Below, one piece after another: positions 6,863-16,083 of a stretch of DNA of 45,468 nt. The translations under genes and the position numbers were made by a program. The stretch's first letter is position 1, and every line of letters begins with the position of its first letter. The notes under the pieces were generated by a model. That model had not been told where the DNA came from. It did no database searches and worked only from the letters and a program-made list of their open reading frames with translations. The stretch is from assembly GCA_003389325.1 (NCBI GenBank), contig QQVE01000064.1, forward strand, positions 1-45,468. The letters run 5' to 3'. The DNA is from Planctomycetota bacterium (GTDB lineage: Bacteria > Planctomycetota > Planctomycetia > Pirellulales > PALSA-1355).

Positions 6863-8992
6863 ATGTTCGCGCGACGACTTTCGGGACGGCTGGTTCTCTG
6901 CACGTTGGGCCTGGCGATCGGCGTTTGCGGCGCGCTCGCTCAGGCGGCCGACACGATCGACCCGAGCAAGCTCAAGAAGGGCGACGAGCTCGAGGTGAAG
7001 GTCGGGCGGAATTGGGTGAAAGCGACCTTTGTCGAGCCCTTCTCATCCCAGTTGATCCACGTGAAGCGTGACGACTTTCCCGTGCCGGTCGGAGCATTCT
7101 TGAGCGACGTGCGTTTGCCGGCAAGAGGTCGCGGCGGCGTAGGAGCTAGTGCCGCGGAGAATCCCTTTGCCACGGAGGAAGAACGCATCGCCGCGCGCCA
7201 GCCGCGCACCTGGAGCGACGCCAGTGGCAAGTTCAAGGTCGAGGCCAAGCTGCTGCGCGTCGACGGCGACAACGTCGTCATCAAGCGCGCCGACGATAAG
7301 GAACTGGCGGTGCCGCTGGCCCGCTTGAGTGACGCCGACAAGAAGTACGTCGCCAGCATCGTGCCCGGCACCAGCACGGATTCGCCGGCGGAGGAAAGCG
7401 CCGAGGCGATGCCCGCGCGCGAGGTCGAACTGACCGAAACGCACCTGGGAGCGGCGCGGGTGGTGCAGATCTCCGGTCGGGATTGGAACTATCAGCCGGA
7501 CGCGTCGCCCACGGAACGCAAGCTCCGCAACGTGCGGATCCCGCTCAAGGAGATCGAGTTCCTCGCGTCGGTCGAGTTGTTTCTGCTGCCCGACCAGGGC
7601 CGGGCGTTCGTCGCGGCCGCGCTATCGCACGGCAGCGAGCAGAAGGCGACCGTGCAGGCGATCGACTTGCAACGCGGGCTAGTGGTCGGCGAGGGAGTTT
7701 TCAGCAACGAAGTCACGCCGATCGACATGTCGCTCGACGGCAAATGGATTCTGGCCCGCTCGCAGGGATTCGGCACGGGCACGTCGGCCGAACTGCGGCT
7801 CTATGAGCGGAAGGGCATGAACGCCGAGCCCAAGGTGGCTTGGGTGCCCTACAACCATCACGGGCCCGCCACCGAATGGGCCGGACGGTGGAGCTACCCG
7901 TGGAACGCCGACGTGGAGTGGGCCAAGTTTCTCGGCTCGGAGCACGTCGTGACGCTGAGTCATGACAACGAGCTGGCGGTGTGGCAGATCGACGGGTTGA
8001 AGCCGATCTATCAAGCCAAGTTGTCGTCGTGGAGCCGTCCGACGTTTTCGGCCGGCGAGAACTACCTGGCCATGACGGTGCCCGAGGGCATCGCCATCTT
8101 GCACGCTGCCACCGGCGCGACGGCGGGAGTGCTTCCGCAGGAAAACGCGGGCGGGCCGAGCCTGCTTGCCTTTTCGCCCGACGGGACCAAGCTGGCCTCG
8201 TGCACGTACCAGGGACACTTGCGGGTGTGGGACCTGACCACGCAGAAGCTGATTCGAGAATTCAGCGTGTCCCCCTCGGGCGGTTCGACTTCCGCGCGGG
8301 ACCTCGCATGGCTCGACGACAAGCTGCTATTGCGCGGCGACGACGTGGTCGACGTCGAGCATTATTGCACCGTGTGGAGCAGCGGCACCACGCCGCACCG
8401 CGAGGCCTACGCCGTGCTCGAAGACCAGCTTTGGCGGGTCGAACGTCCGCACGGAGGAGCGCTGATCACGTCGATGTCGGTTCCTCCCGCATCGGTGCGC
8501 GACCAATGGGCCAAGGTTCCGGCCGAGGCAGCCGTGGTGATTCGGCCGGGCATGGAAGTGGCCGTCGACATTCAAGTGGCCGACCAGTACGCAGACGAAG
8601 CGCGCCAGGCGATCGTCGATTCACTCACACGGCGCGGCATGAAGGTCGTGCCCGAGGCCGATCTGAAGCTGGTGGCCAAGATCGAGCTGGGGAAGACCGA
8701 GACGATGAACTACGAGACGCGCCAGTTCGGCCGCCCGTTCAGCCGCTCGACCACGCAGGTGAACGTGCAGCGGCAGATCGGCACGCTCAGCTACGAGTTG
8801 GGCGGCAAGACCGTTTGGAAACGCGAGCAGCACGGCGGTGCCCCCTGGCACATGCACTTGAAAGAGGGCGAGAACATTCAGCAGGCCGCGCAGGACAAGG
8901 CCCGCCTCGATTCCCGCATCTTTCAGAAAATGTGGGTGCCCGTGACCGTGGCCGACAAGGACAAAGTCGCCCAGGCCACACCGTCGTCCTAG
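6863..8992 (+). CDS. Exported SHD1-domain protein with WD40-like propeller
   Basis: Residues 1-30 form a signal peptide (MFARRLSGRLVLCTLGLAIG, then an AQAA cleavage-like site). A small KGDELEVKVGRNWVKATF module follows. An SHD1 (SLA1 homology 1-like) domain lies at about 116-165, with RTWSDASGKFKVEAKLL and VPLARLSDADKKYV, a wording common in planctomycete secreted proteins. Residues about 200-520 hold degenerate WD40-type blades (LLAFSPDGTKLASCTYQGHL, RVWDLTTQKL). The last 170 residues are a separate domain beginning VVIRPGMEVAVDIQVA that I cannot name. The ATG at 6863 was chosen because it starts the signal peptide; the frame is open 30 bp further up. The role is probably structural or in protein binding at the cell surface or periplasm; no enzyme motif is seen. 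Confidence 0.82.
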   Translation: MFARRLSGRLVLCTLGLAIGVCGALAQAADTIDPSKLKKGDELEVKVGRNWVKATFVEPFSSQLIHVKRDDFPVPVGAFLSDVRLPARGRGGVGASAAENPFATEEERIAARQPRTWSDASGKFKVEAKLLRVDGDNVVIKRADDKELAVPLARLSDADKKYVASIVPGTSTDSPAEESAEAMPAREVELTETHLGAARVVQISGRDWNYQPDASPTERKLRNVRIPLKEIEFLASVELFLLPDQGRAFVAAALSHGSEQKATVQAIDLQRGLVVGEGVFSNEVTPIDMSLDGKWILARSQGFGTGTSAELRLYERKGMNAEPKVAWVPYNHHGPATEWAGRWSYPWNADVEWAKFLGSEHVVTLSHDNELAVWQIDGLKPIYQAKLSSWSRPTFSAGENYLAMTVPEGIAILHAATGATAGVLPQENAGGPSLLAFSPDGTKLASCTYQGHLRVWDLTTQKLIREFSVSPSGGSTSARDLAWLDDKLLLRGDDVVDVEHYCTVWSSGTTPHREAYAVLEDQLWRVERPHGGALITSMSVPPASVRDQWAKVPAEAAVVIRPGMEVAVDIQVADQYADEARQAIVDSLTRRGMKVVPEADLKLVAKIELGKTETMNYETRQFGRPFSRSTTQVNVQRQIGTLSYELGGKTVWKREQHGGAPWHMHLKEGENIQQAAQDKARLDSRIFQKMWVPVTVADKDKVAQATPSS

Positions 8993-9092
8993 GCGATCGG
9001 CGCTACGCAGGCCCGACAAGTGGCCTCGCAGGGCACGCCGGCCGCGTGCCGCGGCAGTGGCGCGCGACTGGCATGCCGACTGGCCGCGGCCC

Positions 9093-9098
9093 TATAAT
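9093..9098 (+). promoter_or_regulatory. Consensus -10 box TATAAT upstream of ribBA
   Basis: A perfect TATAAT lies 107 bp before the chosen ribBA start, in an otherwise very GC-rich stretch. A good -35 is not obvious; TGGCAT at 9069-9074, 18 bp upstream, is the nearest candidate. No FMN-riboswitch (RFN) sequence blocks are seen between this box and the gene. Confidence 0.45.
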
Positions 9099-9205
9099 TG
9101 AGCGTAGGCGTCGCTGGCCCGCATTGGCTGCGACTACCCTGCCCCGCGCGCTTGGCAATCATGGCTAAAGCGCCCCCGTATCCGTATCGAGCGAGACGTG
9201 AAATC

Positions 9206-10420
9206 ATGGGCGGCGAATTTTCTACGATCGAGGCGGCGATCGACGCGATTCATCGGGGCGAGATGATCATCGTCGTCGACGCCGAGGACCGCGAGAACGA
9301 AGGCGACTTCATCTGCGCGGCCGAGAAGGTCACGCCCGATATCGTCAACTTCATGATCACGCGCGGCCGCGGGCAGTTGTGCATGCCGATCCTGCCGGAA
9401 GTGTCCGATCGGCTCAAGCTCACGCCGATGGTCGAGGCCAACACCTCGTTCCTGGGCACCTCGTACACGGTGCCGGTCGACCACAAGTCGTGCCGCACCG
9501 GCATCACGGCGCAGGAACGGGCCAAGACGATCACCTCGATCATCGATCCAGCCAGCACGCCGGCCGACTTCGTGCGGCCCGGGCACTTGTTTCCGCTGGT
9601 GGCCAAGGAAGGCGGCGTGCTGCGCCGCGCCGGGCACACCGAGGCGGCGGTCGACCTGGTGCGGATGGCCGGTCTGGCGCCCGGCGGCGCGCTGTGCGAG
9701 ATCCTGGGCGACGACGGCGATCGGGCCACGCGCGAGGACCTGTTCCAACTGGCGCGCGAGAACGACCTGGAAATCATCTCCATCGAAGAGCTGATTCGCT
9801 ATCGCCGCATGCGCGAGAAGCTGGTCTATCGCATTACCGAGGCCCGGCTGCCCACGCGGCACGGCGAGTTCAAGTTGATCTTCTACGGCGTGAAGTACGA
9901 GGCCCAGCAGCCGTTCGTGCTGGTGATGGGCAAGCCCGACGAGGGCCCCGTGCCGCTAGTGCGATTGCACTCGGCCTGCTTCACCGGCGACGTGCTCACC
10001 TCGCTGCGCTGCGACTGCGGCGACCAGTTGAACCGGGCCCTGGAGATGATCGCCAGCGAGGGCTCAGGCGTATTGGTCTACCTGCCGCAGGAAGGCCGGG
10101 GCATCGGCCTGCTGGAAAAGGTGAAGGCCTACGCCCTGCAGGATCAGGGACTCGACACGGTCGAAGCCAACCTGGCGCTGGGCTTCAAGGCCGACACGCG
10201 CGACTACGGCGTCGGCATCCAGTTGCTCAAGGACCTGGGTTTGACCAAAGTGCGGCTGCTGACCAACAACCCCAAGAAGACCGACGCCTTCATCTACGGC
10301 GGCTTCGACCTGCAAGTGGTCGACCAGGTGCCGATCCATCCCGCCGTTAACGAGCACAACGCCCGGTACCTGGCCACGAAACGCGAGAAGATGGGGCACC
10401 AGTTGCCGGATACGGCGTAG
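9206..10420 (+). CDS. ribBA: Bifunctional DHBP synthase / GTP cyclohydrolase II
   Basis: This enzyme makes both riboflavin precursors: 3,4-dihydroxy-2-butanone 4-phosphate from ribulose 5-phosphate, and the diaminopyrimidine from GTP. The RibB domain (about residues 1-200) has VDAEDRENEGDFICAAE and the RAGHTEAAVDL block. The RibA domain (about 205-400) has the zinc triad in HSACFTGDVLTSLRCDCG and the catalytic YLPQEGRGIGL block. The 404-aa length is typical. I chose the ATG at 9206 (MGGEFSTIEAAIDAI), where family similarity begins; ATGs at 9098 and 9161 are in frame upstream but encode unconserved sequence. ribD lies about 11 kb away, so the riboflavin genes are dispersed here. Confidence 0.96.
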   Translation: MGGEFSTIEAAIDAIHRGEMIIVVDAEDRENEGDFICAAEKVTPDIVNFMITRGRGQLCMPILPEVSDRLKLTPMVEANTSFLGTSYTVPVDHKSCRTGITAQERAKTITSIIDPASTPADFVRPGHLFPLVAKEGGVLRRAGHTEAAVDLVRMAGLAPGGALCEILGDDGDRATREDLFQLARENDLEIISIEELIRYRRMREKLVYRITEARLPTRHGEFKLIFYGVKYEAQQPFVLVMGKPDEGPVPLVRLHSACFTGDVLTSLRCDCGDQLNRALEMIASEGSGVLVYLPQEGRGIGLLEKVKAYALQDQGLDTVEANLALGFKADTRDYGVGIQLLKDLGLTKVRLLTNNPKKTDAFIYGGFDLQVVDQVPIHPAVNEHNARYLATKREKMGHQLPDTA

Positions 10421-10445
10421 CGCTGCCTCGGCGACTCGACCTGCG

Positions 10446-11561
10446 CTAATGGGCGCCGGTCAGGTGTTGCTCGGAGTTGCTGGTTCGCAGCTCGCGACGC
10501 TTCCCGGCCGCGACGCTCTGCTCGGCCGCGCTGCTCTCGCTGGAGGTGCGCCACAACTGCACGAGCGCCGCGGTGAGGCTTGGGCTCTCCGTCTGGCGAT
10601 AGGGCGAGTCGGCCGGCAGCTCGGCCATCAGCCGGGCGTGGGCCTTGGCCAGGTTGTGGTACGGCAGCGAGGGGAACAAGTGGTGCAGGGCATGGAACCG
10701 CAGTCCCACCGGGGCCCATAGCGCCGAGAGGAACGGGTGGCGCGGGTAGTTGATCGAGTCGAGCAACTGGTCGAGAAACGTCACCTCGCCGCCGGCGTTG
10801 GTGTACCGGTGAGCTCCCAGCGTGCGCACGGCATTCATGAACAGGATGCACACGCTCACCAGGTACGCGGTCGGCAGGAACTGCCACGGCACGATGCCGG
10901 CGATGAGCAGGCCCGCGAGCGACGCACACCACAGAAAGCAAAGTACTTCCTGCAGGCGGAAGATCCGCAACACCTGCCGCGAGGGGAGCGGCCGAATGTA
11001 CGTCGGGTCCATCACCATCGACGAAGCGTGCCGGTGCACGAAGTTGCGAAACCGGGGGCTGATCCACGACAGCGGCGCGAGGAGCAGAAAGCGCACGACG
11101 GCGATGATCGGAATCGCGAACGGCTGGCAGAGGTAGATCAGGATGTGCAGCGGCGACTGCGTGCCCAGCGGCAGGTATTCGCCGTCATCCTCGGTGCCGA
11201 AGTGCTTCCGCATGTGGTGTTCGACGTGCGTGTAGTACATGAAGCTGGGCATCAACAGCGGAATGCCGCAGAGCAGATTCCAGGCGATGCGAAACGCGCG
11301 GAACGTGCCGGCCCGCAGGTGCGTCAGCTCGTGGGTGAACAGCACGGCCCGGTAGAAGAGCAGACAGCAGGCCACGAAAGCCAGGATCTGCGGCAGCGAG
11401 AACGGCTCGAAGACGCGCCGCACCAGCGTGAAGCAGATCATGCCGCCCAGGGCCGAGAGCAAAAAGTCGGCCCAGTAGATGACCGGGTTGGGCGTGAACA
11501 GGTCTTTGACGATGTGCCGAGCCTCGGTCAGCGAGAGCTCCGGGTGCGCTAGCTGCTTCAT
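10446..11561 (-). CDS. Membrane fatty acid desaturase
   Basis: This is a di-iron integral-membrane desaturase or hydroxylase of the FA_desaturase family, inserting double bonds into acyl chains. The three histidine boxes are visible: HELTH, HVEHH and, near the C-terminus, HALHH, interspersed with about four to six hydrophobic segments. Protein length is 371 aa from the ATG at 11561 (MKQLAHPELSLTEARH). The frame is open another 59 codons upstream but that part is Arg/Pro-rich and unlikely to be translated. It converges on ribBA with a 25-bp gap. It is divergent from the ketosynthase-like gene. Regiospecificity and whether the substrate is lipid-, CoA- or ACP-bound cannot be told. Confidence 0.87.
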   Translation of the reverse strand: MKQLAHPELSLTEARHIVKDLFTPNPVIYWADFLLSALGGMICFTLVRRVFEPFSLPQILAFVACCLLFYRAVLFTHELTHLRAGTFRAFRIAWNLLCGIPLLMPSFMYYTHVEHHMRKHFGTEDDGEYLPLGTQSPLHILIYLCQPFAIPIIAVVRFLLLAPLSWISPRFRNFVHRHASSMVMDPTYIRPLPSRQVLRIFRLQEVLCFLWCASLAGLLIAGIVPWQFLPTAYLVSVCILFMNAVRTLGAHRYTNAGGEVTFLDQLLDSINYPRHPFLSALWAPVGLRFHALHHLFPSLPYHNLAKAHARLMAELPADSPYRQTESPSLTAALVQLWRTSSESSAAEQSVAAGKRRELRTSNSEQHLTGAH

Positions 11562-12006
11562 CTGACGAGAACCTCGAACGGGACGGGCACGGGAAGTCTG
11601 CGATTTGAAAGTCGGATCACGGGGAATGTCGGGCCGAGTCGTTTGCCGTCCGGGGGCGGAACCCGGAAGGCGGGGCGACATTCGTGACTGACCTTCGCTG
11701 CGACTGATGCGCGGCACAGGGCGGCTACATTCAGCCATAATTCCGTATCGGCCGGTGGACCGCCGATTCCATAGTCAAATTAGTGAACATCGGGGGTTCT
11801 GGGGACCGAACCTAATTGCGTAGCTTGTTCTGCCTGTCTGGAAACGATACGATGATGTTGTTTCTAAGCCTTGCAAACAGCGCACCTTACGGCACGACGT
11901 GCCGCATTGCCTTCCTTCCGCCCCCTGGGCCTGCAAGCGATCTGAGCCAGCGCAACGCTAAGATTCCGCTGCCTGAGCTCTCGCCTTGCATCACGCATGC
12001 CAGACC
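11562..12006. other. 445-bp divergent intergenic region
   Basis: It lies between the desaturase (minus) and the ketosynthase-like gene (plus). The middle (about 11770-11880) is more AT-rich, with TACGAT-like boxes, and probably holds both promoters. I see no RNA gene or clear operator. Confidence 0.4.
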
Positions 12007-13275
12007 ATGATTGATCGAGCGCCGGAAATCGTGATCACCGGAATTGGAGCCGCCAGCCCGATTGGCGTCGGCTTCGAGGCCGTGCGCGAGTCGTTGGCCG
12101 CGGGCAACAGCGGCGTGCGCCGGCTCGGCGCGTTCGACACGCCCGAGTTTCCTGTGCGGATCGGAGCCGAAGTGGTCGACTTCGAACCAAAGAAGCACGT
12201 GTCGGCCCGCAAGAGCCTGAAGGTGATGTCGCGTAGCATCCAGTTGGCATTCGCCTCGGCGCAAGCGGCGATCGACCAGGCGGGCTTGAAGGACTCCGGC
12301 GTCGAGCCCGACCGCATCGGCGTGGAGTTCGGCGCCGATATGATGCAGGTCGAGCCGCAGGAGCTGGTCGACGCGTTTCGCACCTGCGTCACCGAGGGCA
12401 AGTTCGACTACGCCCAGTGGGACGAGCGGGCCATGGGCGAGATGTTTCCGCTGTGGATGCTGAAGTACCTGCCCAACATGCCGGCCTGCCACGTGGCGAT
12501 TGCCTACGATGCCCGCGGGCCGAACAATACGATCGTGCTGGCCGAGGCCTCGAGCCTGTTGGCGATTGCCGAGGGCATGCGAGTGATTCAGCGCGGCGCG
12601 GCCGACGCGATGATCGTGGGCGGCACGGGCTCGCGGATCCATCCGATGACTTGGGCGTTTCGCGACAACATTCAGTTGCACTCGCCGCGGACCGAGCAGC
12701 CGGAGCTGGTGTCGCGCCCGTTCGACGCCGGCCGCGACGGCATGGTGTACGGCGAAGGCGCAGCGGCCTTCGTGCTCGAAACCCGGCAAAACGCCGAGGC
12801 CCGCGGAGCCCGCGTGCTGGCGCGAATCTTGGGCTTTGCCAGCCGGTTCGAAGCGTGCACGCCGGCCAAGACGTTTCCCGGCGAGGCGATTCGGGCTTCG
12901 ATTCGCCAGGCGATGGCCGAAGCGCACCTCGAGCCGAGCGAAATCGGCCACGTCAACGCTCACGGCCTGAGCACCCGGCTGCACGACCAGGGCGAGGCCC
13001 ACGCCATTCGCGATACGCTGGGCGACGTGCCCGTGACGGCGATGAAGAGTTACTTCGGCAATCTCGGCGCCGGCGGCGGGGCGGTGGAACTGCTGGGCAC
13101 GCTCTCGGCTTTCGAAACCGGCAGCGTGCCGCGGACGCTCAACTACGAGCAGGAAGATCCGCAGTGCCCGATCAACGTCGTGCGCGAGCCGCTCGCTACG
13201 AAGCACAAGACGGCCGTGGTGCTCAACCAGACGCTGATGGGCCAATCGCTGGCCATGGTGCTGGCCGGCGAGTAA
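12007..13275 (+). CDS. Beta-ketoacyl synthase homologue lacking the active-site Cys
   Basis: This is a thiolase-fold protein of the FabF/KAS II type, 422 aa, starting MIDRAPEIVITGIGAASPIG. In FabF the nucleophile sits in GPSISIATACTSG. The matching stretch here is GPNNTIVLAEASS, so the Cys is Glu180. The first catalytic His is kept (HVNAHGLST, His319). The second, FabF KSMTGH, reads KSYFGN here, so it is Asn352. The Lys before it is kept. Condensation by the normal Cys-His-His mechanism is therefore not expected. It may act like a chain-length factor (where Cys is usually Gln), as a malonyl decarboxylase, or as a structural partner. No intact ketosynthase is adjacent. It is divergent from a desaturase and convergent with an MMPL exporter. 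An ATG 21 bp upstream is also possible. Confidence 0.88.
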   Translation: MIDRAPEIVITGIGAASPIGVGFEAVRESLAAGNSGVRRLGAFDTPEFPVRIGAEVVDFEPKKHVSARKSLKVMSRSIQLAFASAQAAIDQAGLKDSGVEPDRIGVEFGADMMQVEPQELVDAFRTCVTEGKFDYAQWDERAMGEMFPLWMLKYLPNMPACHVAIAYDARGPNNTIVLAEASSLLAIAEGMRVIQRGAADAMIVGGTGSRIHPMTWAFRDNIQLHSPRTEQPELVSRPFDAGRDGMVYGEGAAAFVLETRQNAEARGARVLARILGFASRFEACTPAKTFPGEAIRASIRQAMAEAHLEPSEIGHVNAHGLSTRLHDQGEAHAIRDTLGDVPVTAMKSYFGNLGAGGGAVELLGTLSAFETGSVPRTLNYEQEDPQCPINVVREPLATKHKTAVVLNQTLMGQSLAMVLAGE

Positions 13276-13297
13276 GGCAGCGGCGAACGTAGGCGTG

Positions 13298-15862
13298 CTA
13301 GGTTTGCGTGCCCGCGCGGTGCGAAGCGTCGTGGCGCACCAGCGCCGGAGTCGGCCCGTGCGTCGGCGGCGGGGCCGACTTCTCGAGTTCTTCGATCCGT
13401 TTTTCGGCCTCGGCCTGTTTGACCAGCCGGCGGCCGAAGAAGTGCGCGATCGGGCTGGCTAGCACCGAGGCCAGCATGAACAGGTTGCCCACCAGGGCCG
13501 CGGAGAGCAGCAGGAACATCATCGCCCCGAAGCGCTGGGTCGGCACGAACGAGCTTAGGGCAAACACGGCCAGCCCCAGGCCCAGCACGGCCCAACTCTG
13601 GTACATCGCCCGGGCGCAGCCTTCGTAGGCCAGCATGATCGCGCCCTTGCGCGGACGGCCTTCGCGCAGTCCGCGGCGGTACCAGATGAGGAAGTGCACG
13701 ACGTCGTCGACCGAAACGCCCAAGGCCACGGTGGGCGTCATGATCGTGCCGACGTCGATCACGATGCCGAGCCAGCCCATCAGGCCGAACACGATCATGA
13801 TCGGGAAGATGGACGGCACGAGCAGAATCAGCCCGGCCGAAAGATCCCAGAACACGAGCGTCATCACGGCGCCGATCGTCAGCAGGTCGGTGACGAAGTT
13901 CCAGGCCAGGCCGTTGAGCATTTCGCGCTGGGCTTTGTAAACGACCGGCACCATGCCAGTGTAGACGGCCGACACACCCATGTCGCCGGCTGGCTCGACC
14001 GCGGCCAGGGTTTGCACCGCGGCGCCCGAGGCAGCCTGCTGTTGGGCCTGGCGCCTGGTCCACTCCTTGGCCAGCCGCTGGCGCTCGGCGACCAGGATCG
14101 GATCGACGCTCTTGCGGATCTCTTCTTTGAATTCGCCGTAGTCGACGTCGTTGAGCGCGCCGACCCGGGCGCTGATGCGCCATAGCTCGGTGTCGCCGTC
14201 GAGGCTCATGAAGTCGCTCTCGAGGTACGCGTCGCGGTTGGCCACCAGGCGCTTGTCGGTCACGCTGCGGTTCATCCGCGCCGACAGGAAGCCGCGGCGG
14301 CCCTTGGGCAACTCGGGGGCGAACGTGGCGGCCGACATCGTGCAGCCGATGTGGTCGATCGACTGCATCTGCTGCTGAATGCGCTGGATCAGCTCCATCT
14401 TTTGGAGCATCGTCATCTCGTCGTTGTCGATCTTGACGATGACTTCCATCGGCACCAGCGGGCCCAGGTTGTCCTCAAGCCACTGGTAGTCGTGAATGAT
14501 CTGGGCGCTGGGCGAGAACAGCTTGGTCAGCTTGATCGACGTGTCGACGCGGGTCAGGCCGTAGCCGCAGGCGATCATGATCAGCATCAGCCCGGCGAAC
14601 ACCAGGCGGTGGCGATTGATCGCGCCTTGCAGCAGCACCCGCCAGCGGTGCGGCAGGTCGATGTCTTCGGCCTTGGGCTGCTCGCCGTCGAGCAGGCTGT
14701 GCGGCTTCATCGGCCAGAGCTGCATCCAGGCCGGCAGGAACAGGAACAACAGCACCAACGTGGACATCACGCCGGCGGCCGAGAAGATGCCGAACATCTG
14801 AATCGGCACCAGCTCACTGGTATACAGCGAGGCCAGACCGGCCGAAGTGGTGCAGGCGGCCAGAATGCACGGCAGCCACGAATGTTGCAGCGCGCGGGCC
14901 GGGGCCCCTTCGACGCCGCCCTCGGCCACCGAGTCGCGGTAGTAATTCGAAAAGTGAATGGCGCCGGAAATGCCCGCCACGTACACCACCGCGGGCATCG
15001 TCAGCAGGATGGCGTTCATGTTGGCGCCCGAGTAGTGCACGATCGCCAGGCTGATGGCACCCGAGTAGAGCGCGGTGCTGAAGACCATGATCGTGAGGCG
15101 CACGCTGCGCAAGCACCAGAAGGCCAGCAGCAGTCCCACGGCGCCGGCAGGAATGAACAGCCGGATGAGCGTTTTTTCGCCTTCAACGCTGATGGCGACG
15201 TTGTCGACCGGCGGACCGCCCATCTTGACGCGCTCAGGCGCCAGGCCCAGTTCGTCTTCGCACACCGAGTACAGCTTGGTCAGCGTAGCGCGCAGATCGC
15301 GCTTGCCCTCCTCGGTGAGCGTCACGACGGCGCAGGTGGTTTCGTTGTCGGCGCCCAGGAACAACAGCCGCATGCGGTCCATGGCCTCGGAGACCGAGAG
15401 GCTGATCGGGGCTTCAGTCAGCGTATCGAGGATGCGCGTGCCGGTGTCGACGTGCTTGAACAGCGGGCCCGTGGCCTTGGGCTTGCCCGTGTCGCGCTCC
15501 ATGAACCACTTGGCGATCAGGATGTCGTCGTACCAGTTGCCCTGCTCGGGCTCGGGCAGCGGGCCGTAGTGCGGCTGCGGATCGTTCGCCCCCGGCGGCA
15601 CCAACTTCTTGGCCAGCAGTTCCAGCCGGGGGTCGTCCAGATGGCAACCTTCCCAACTGATCAGCACGAACGTTTCGTTGTCGAAGTGCTTCTTGAACCA
15701 GGTGAAGTCCTGCGTCTCGGCGTAGGTCTTGGGCAGCCAGTCGTGGACGTCGTTGTCGTTGCTTTGCAGGGCCTTGCGCGCGCCGCGACCCATCATGGGC
15801 AGCAGGAACACAGCCACCAGAATGATCAGGAAACTGAAGCGAGTGAAGAATTTGTCTAGCAC
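13298..15862 (-). CDS. MMPL/RND-family transporter
   Basis: This 854-aa inner-membrane protein has the RND layout: one N-terminal helix (FSFLIILVAVFLL), a large periplasmic domain, a block of about five helices (from about residue 230), a second periplasmic domain, and a second helix block (from about 655). The second block contains GVSVDDVVHFLIWYRRG and the first has ISGAIHFSNYYRDS, both typical of MMPL-type permeases (hopanoid, lipid or hydrophobe exporters). The start is GTG at 15862, directly before the first helix. It converges on the ketosynthase-like gene with a 22-bp gap. The substrate is not visible. Its two neighbours deal with acyl chains, so a lipid cargo is a reasonable inference. 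No membrane-fusion or outer-membrane partner is adjacent. Confidence 0.87.
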   Translation of the reverse strand: MLDKFFTRFSFLIILVAVFLLPMMGRGARKALQSNDNDVHDWLPKTYAETQDFTWFKKHFDNETFVLISWEGCHLDDPRLELLAKKLVPPGANDPQPHYGPLPEPEQGNWYDDILIAKWFMERDTGKPKATGPLFKHVDTGTRILDTLTEAPISLSVSEAMDRMRLLFLGADNETTCAVVTLTEEGKRDLRATLTKLYSVCEDELGLAPERVKMGGPPVDNVAISVEGEKTLIRLFIPAGAVGLLLAFWCLRSVRLTIMVFSTALYSGAISLAIVHYSGANMNAILLTMPAVVYVAGISGAIHFSNYYRDSVAEGGVEGAPARALQHSWLPCILAACTTSAGLASLYTSELVPIQMFGIFSAAGVMSTLVLLFLFLPAWMQLWPMKPHSLLDGEQPKAEDIDLPHRWRVLLQGAINRHRLVFAGLMLIMIACGYGLTRVDTSIKLTKLFSPSAQIIHDYQWLEDNLGPLVPMEVIVKIDNDEMTMLQKMELIQRIQQQMQSIDHIGCTMSAATFAPELPKGRRGFLSARMNRSVTDKRLVANRDAYLESDFMSLDGDTELWRISARVGALNDVDYGEFKEEIRKSVDPILVAERQRLAKEWTRRQAQQQAASGAAVQTLAAVEPAGDMGVSAVYTGMVPVVYKAQREMLNGLAWNFVTDLLTIGAVMTLVFWDLSAGLILLVPSIFPIMIVFGLMGWLGIVIDVGTIMTPTVALGVSVDDVVHFLIWYRRGLREGRPRKGAIMLAYEGCARAMYQSWAVLGLGLAVFALSSFVPTQRFGAMMFLLLSAALVGNLFMLASVLASPIAHFFGRRLVKQAEAEKRIEELEKSAPPPTHGPTPALVRHDASHRAGTQT

Positions 15863-16083
15863 GCGCGAGCCCTAGGTGGCTCCATGATGCGCCAAACCGC
15901 GTCCCTTCGGCACGACCGCGTGTGCAGAGAGTAGGAGGTACCGGGGCGTTCCCGGGCGGTTAGCCATCCATGGCGAAGAGTAAAGGTACCTGTTCGATAC
16001 CTTCGGAGTCTATATGCGGCGGACTTGAACTCGGTTGGAGGGTCCGTCGCCGCGACGCATTCTTCCCAGGTTCACACGGCGTG

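Noticed and set aside
9099..9205. FMN riboswitch before ribBA
   Set aside because: The leader is only about 100 nt and has none of the conserved RFN blocks.
14351..15859. 502-aa plus-strand frame opposite the MMPL gene
   Set aside because: His/Gln/Arg-rich shadow frame with no domain.
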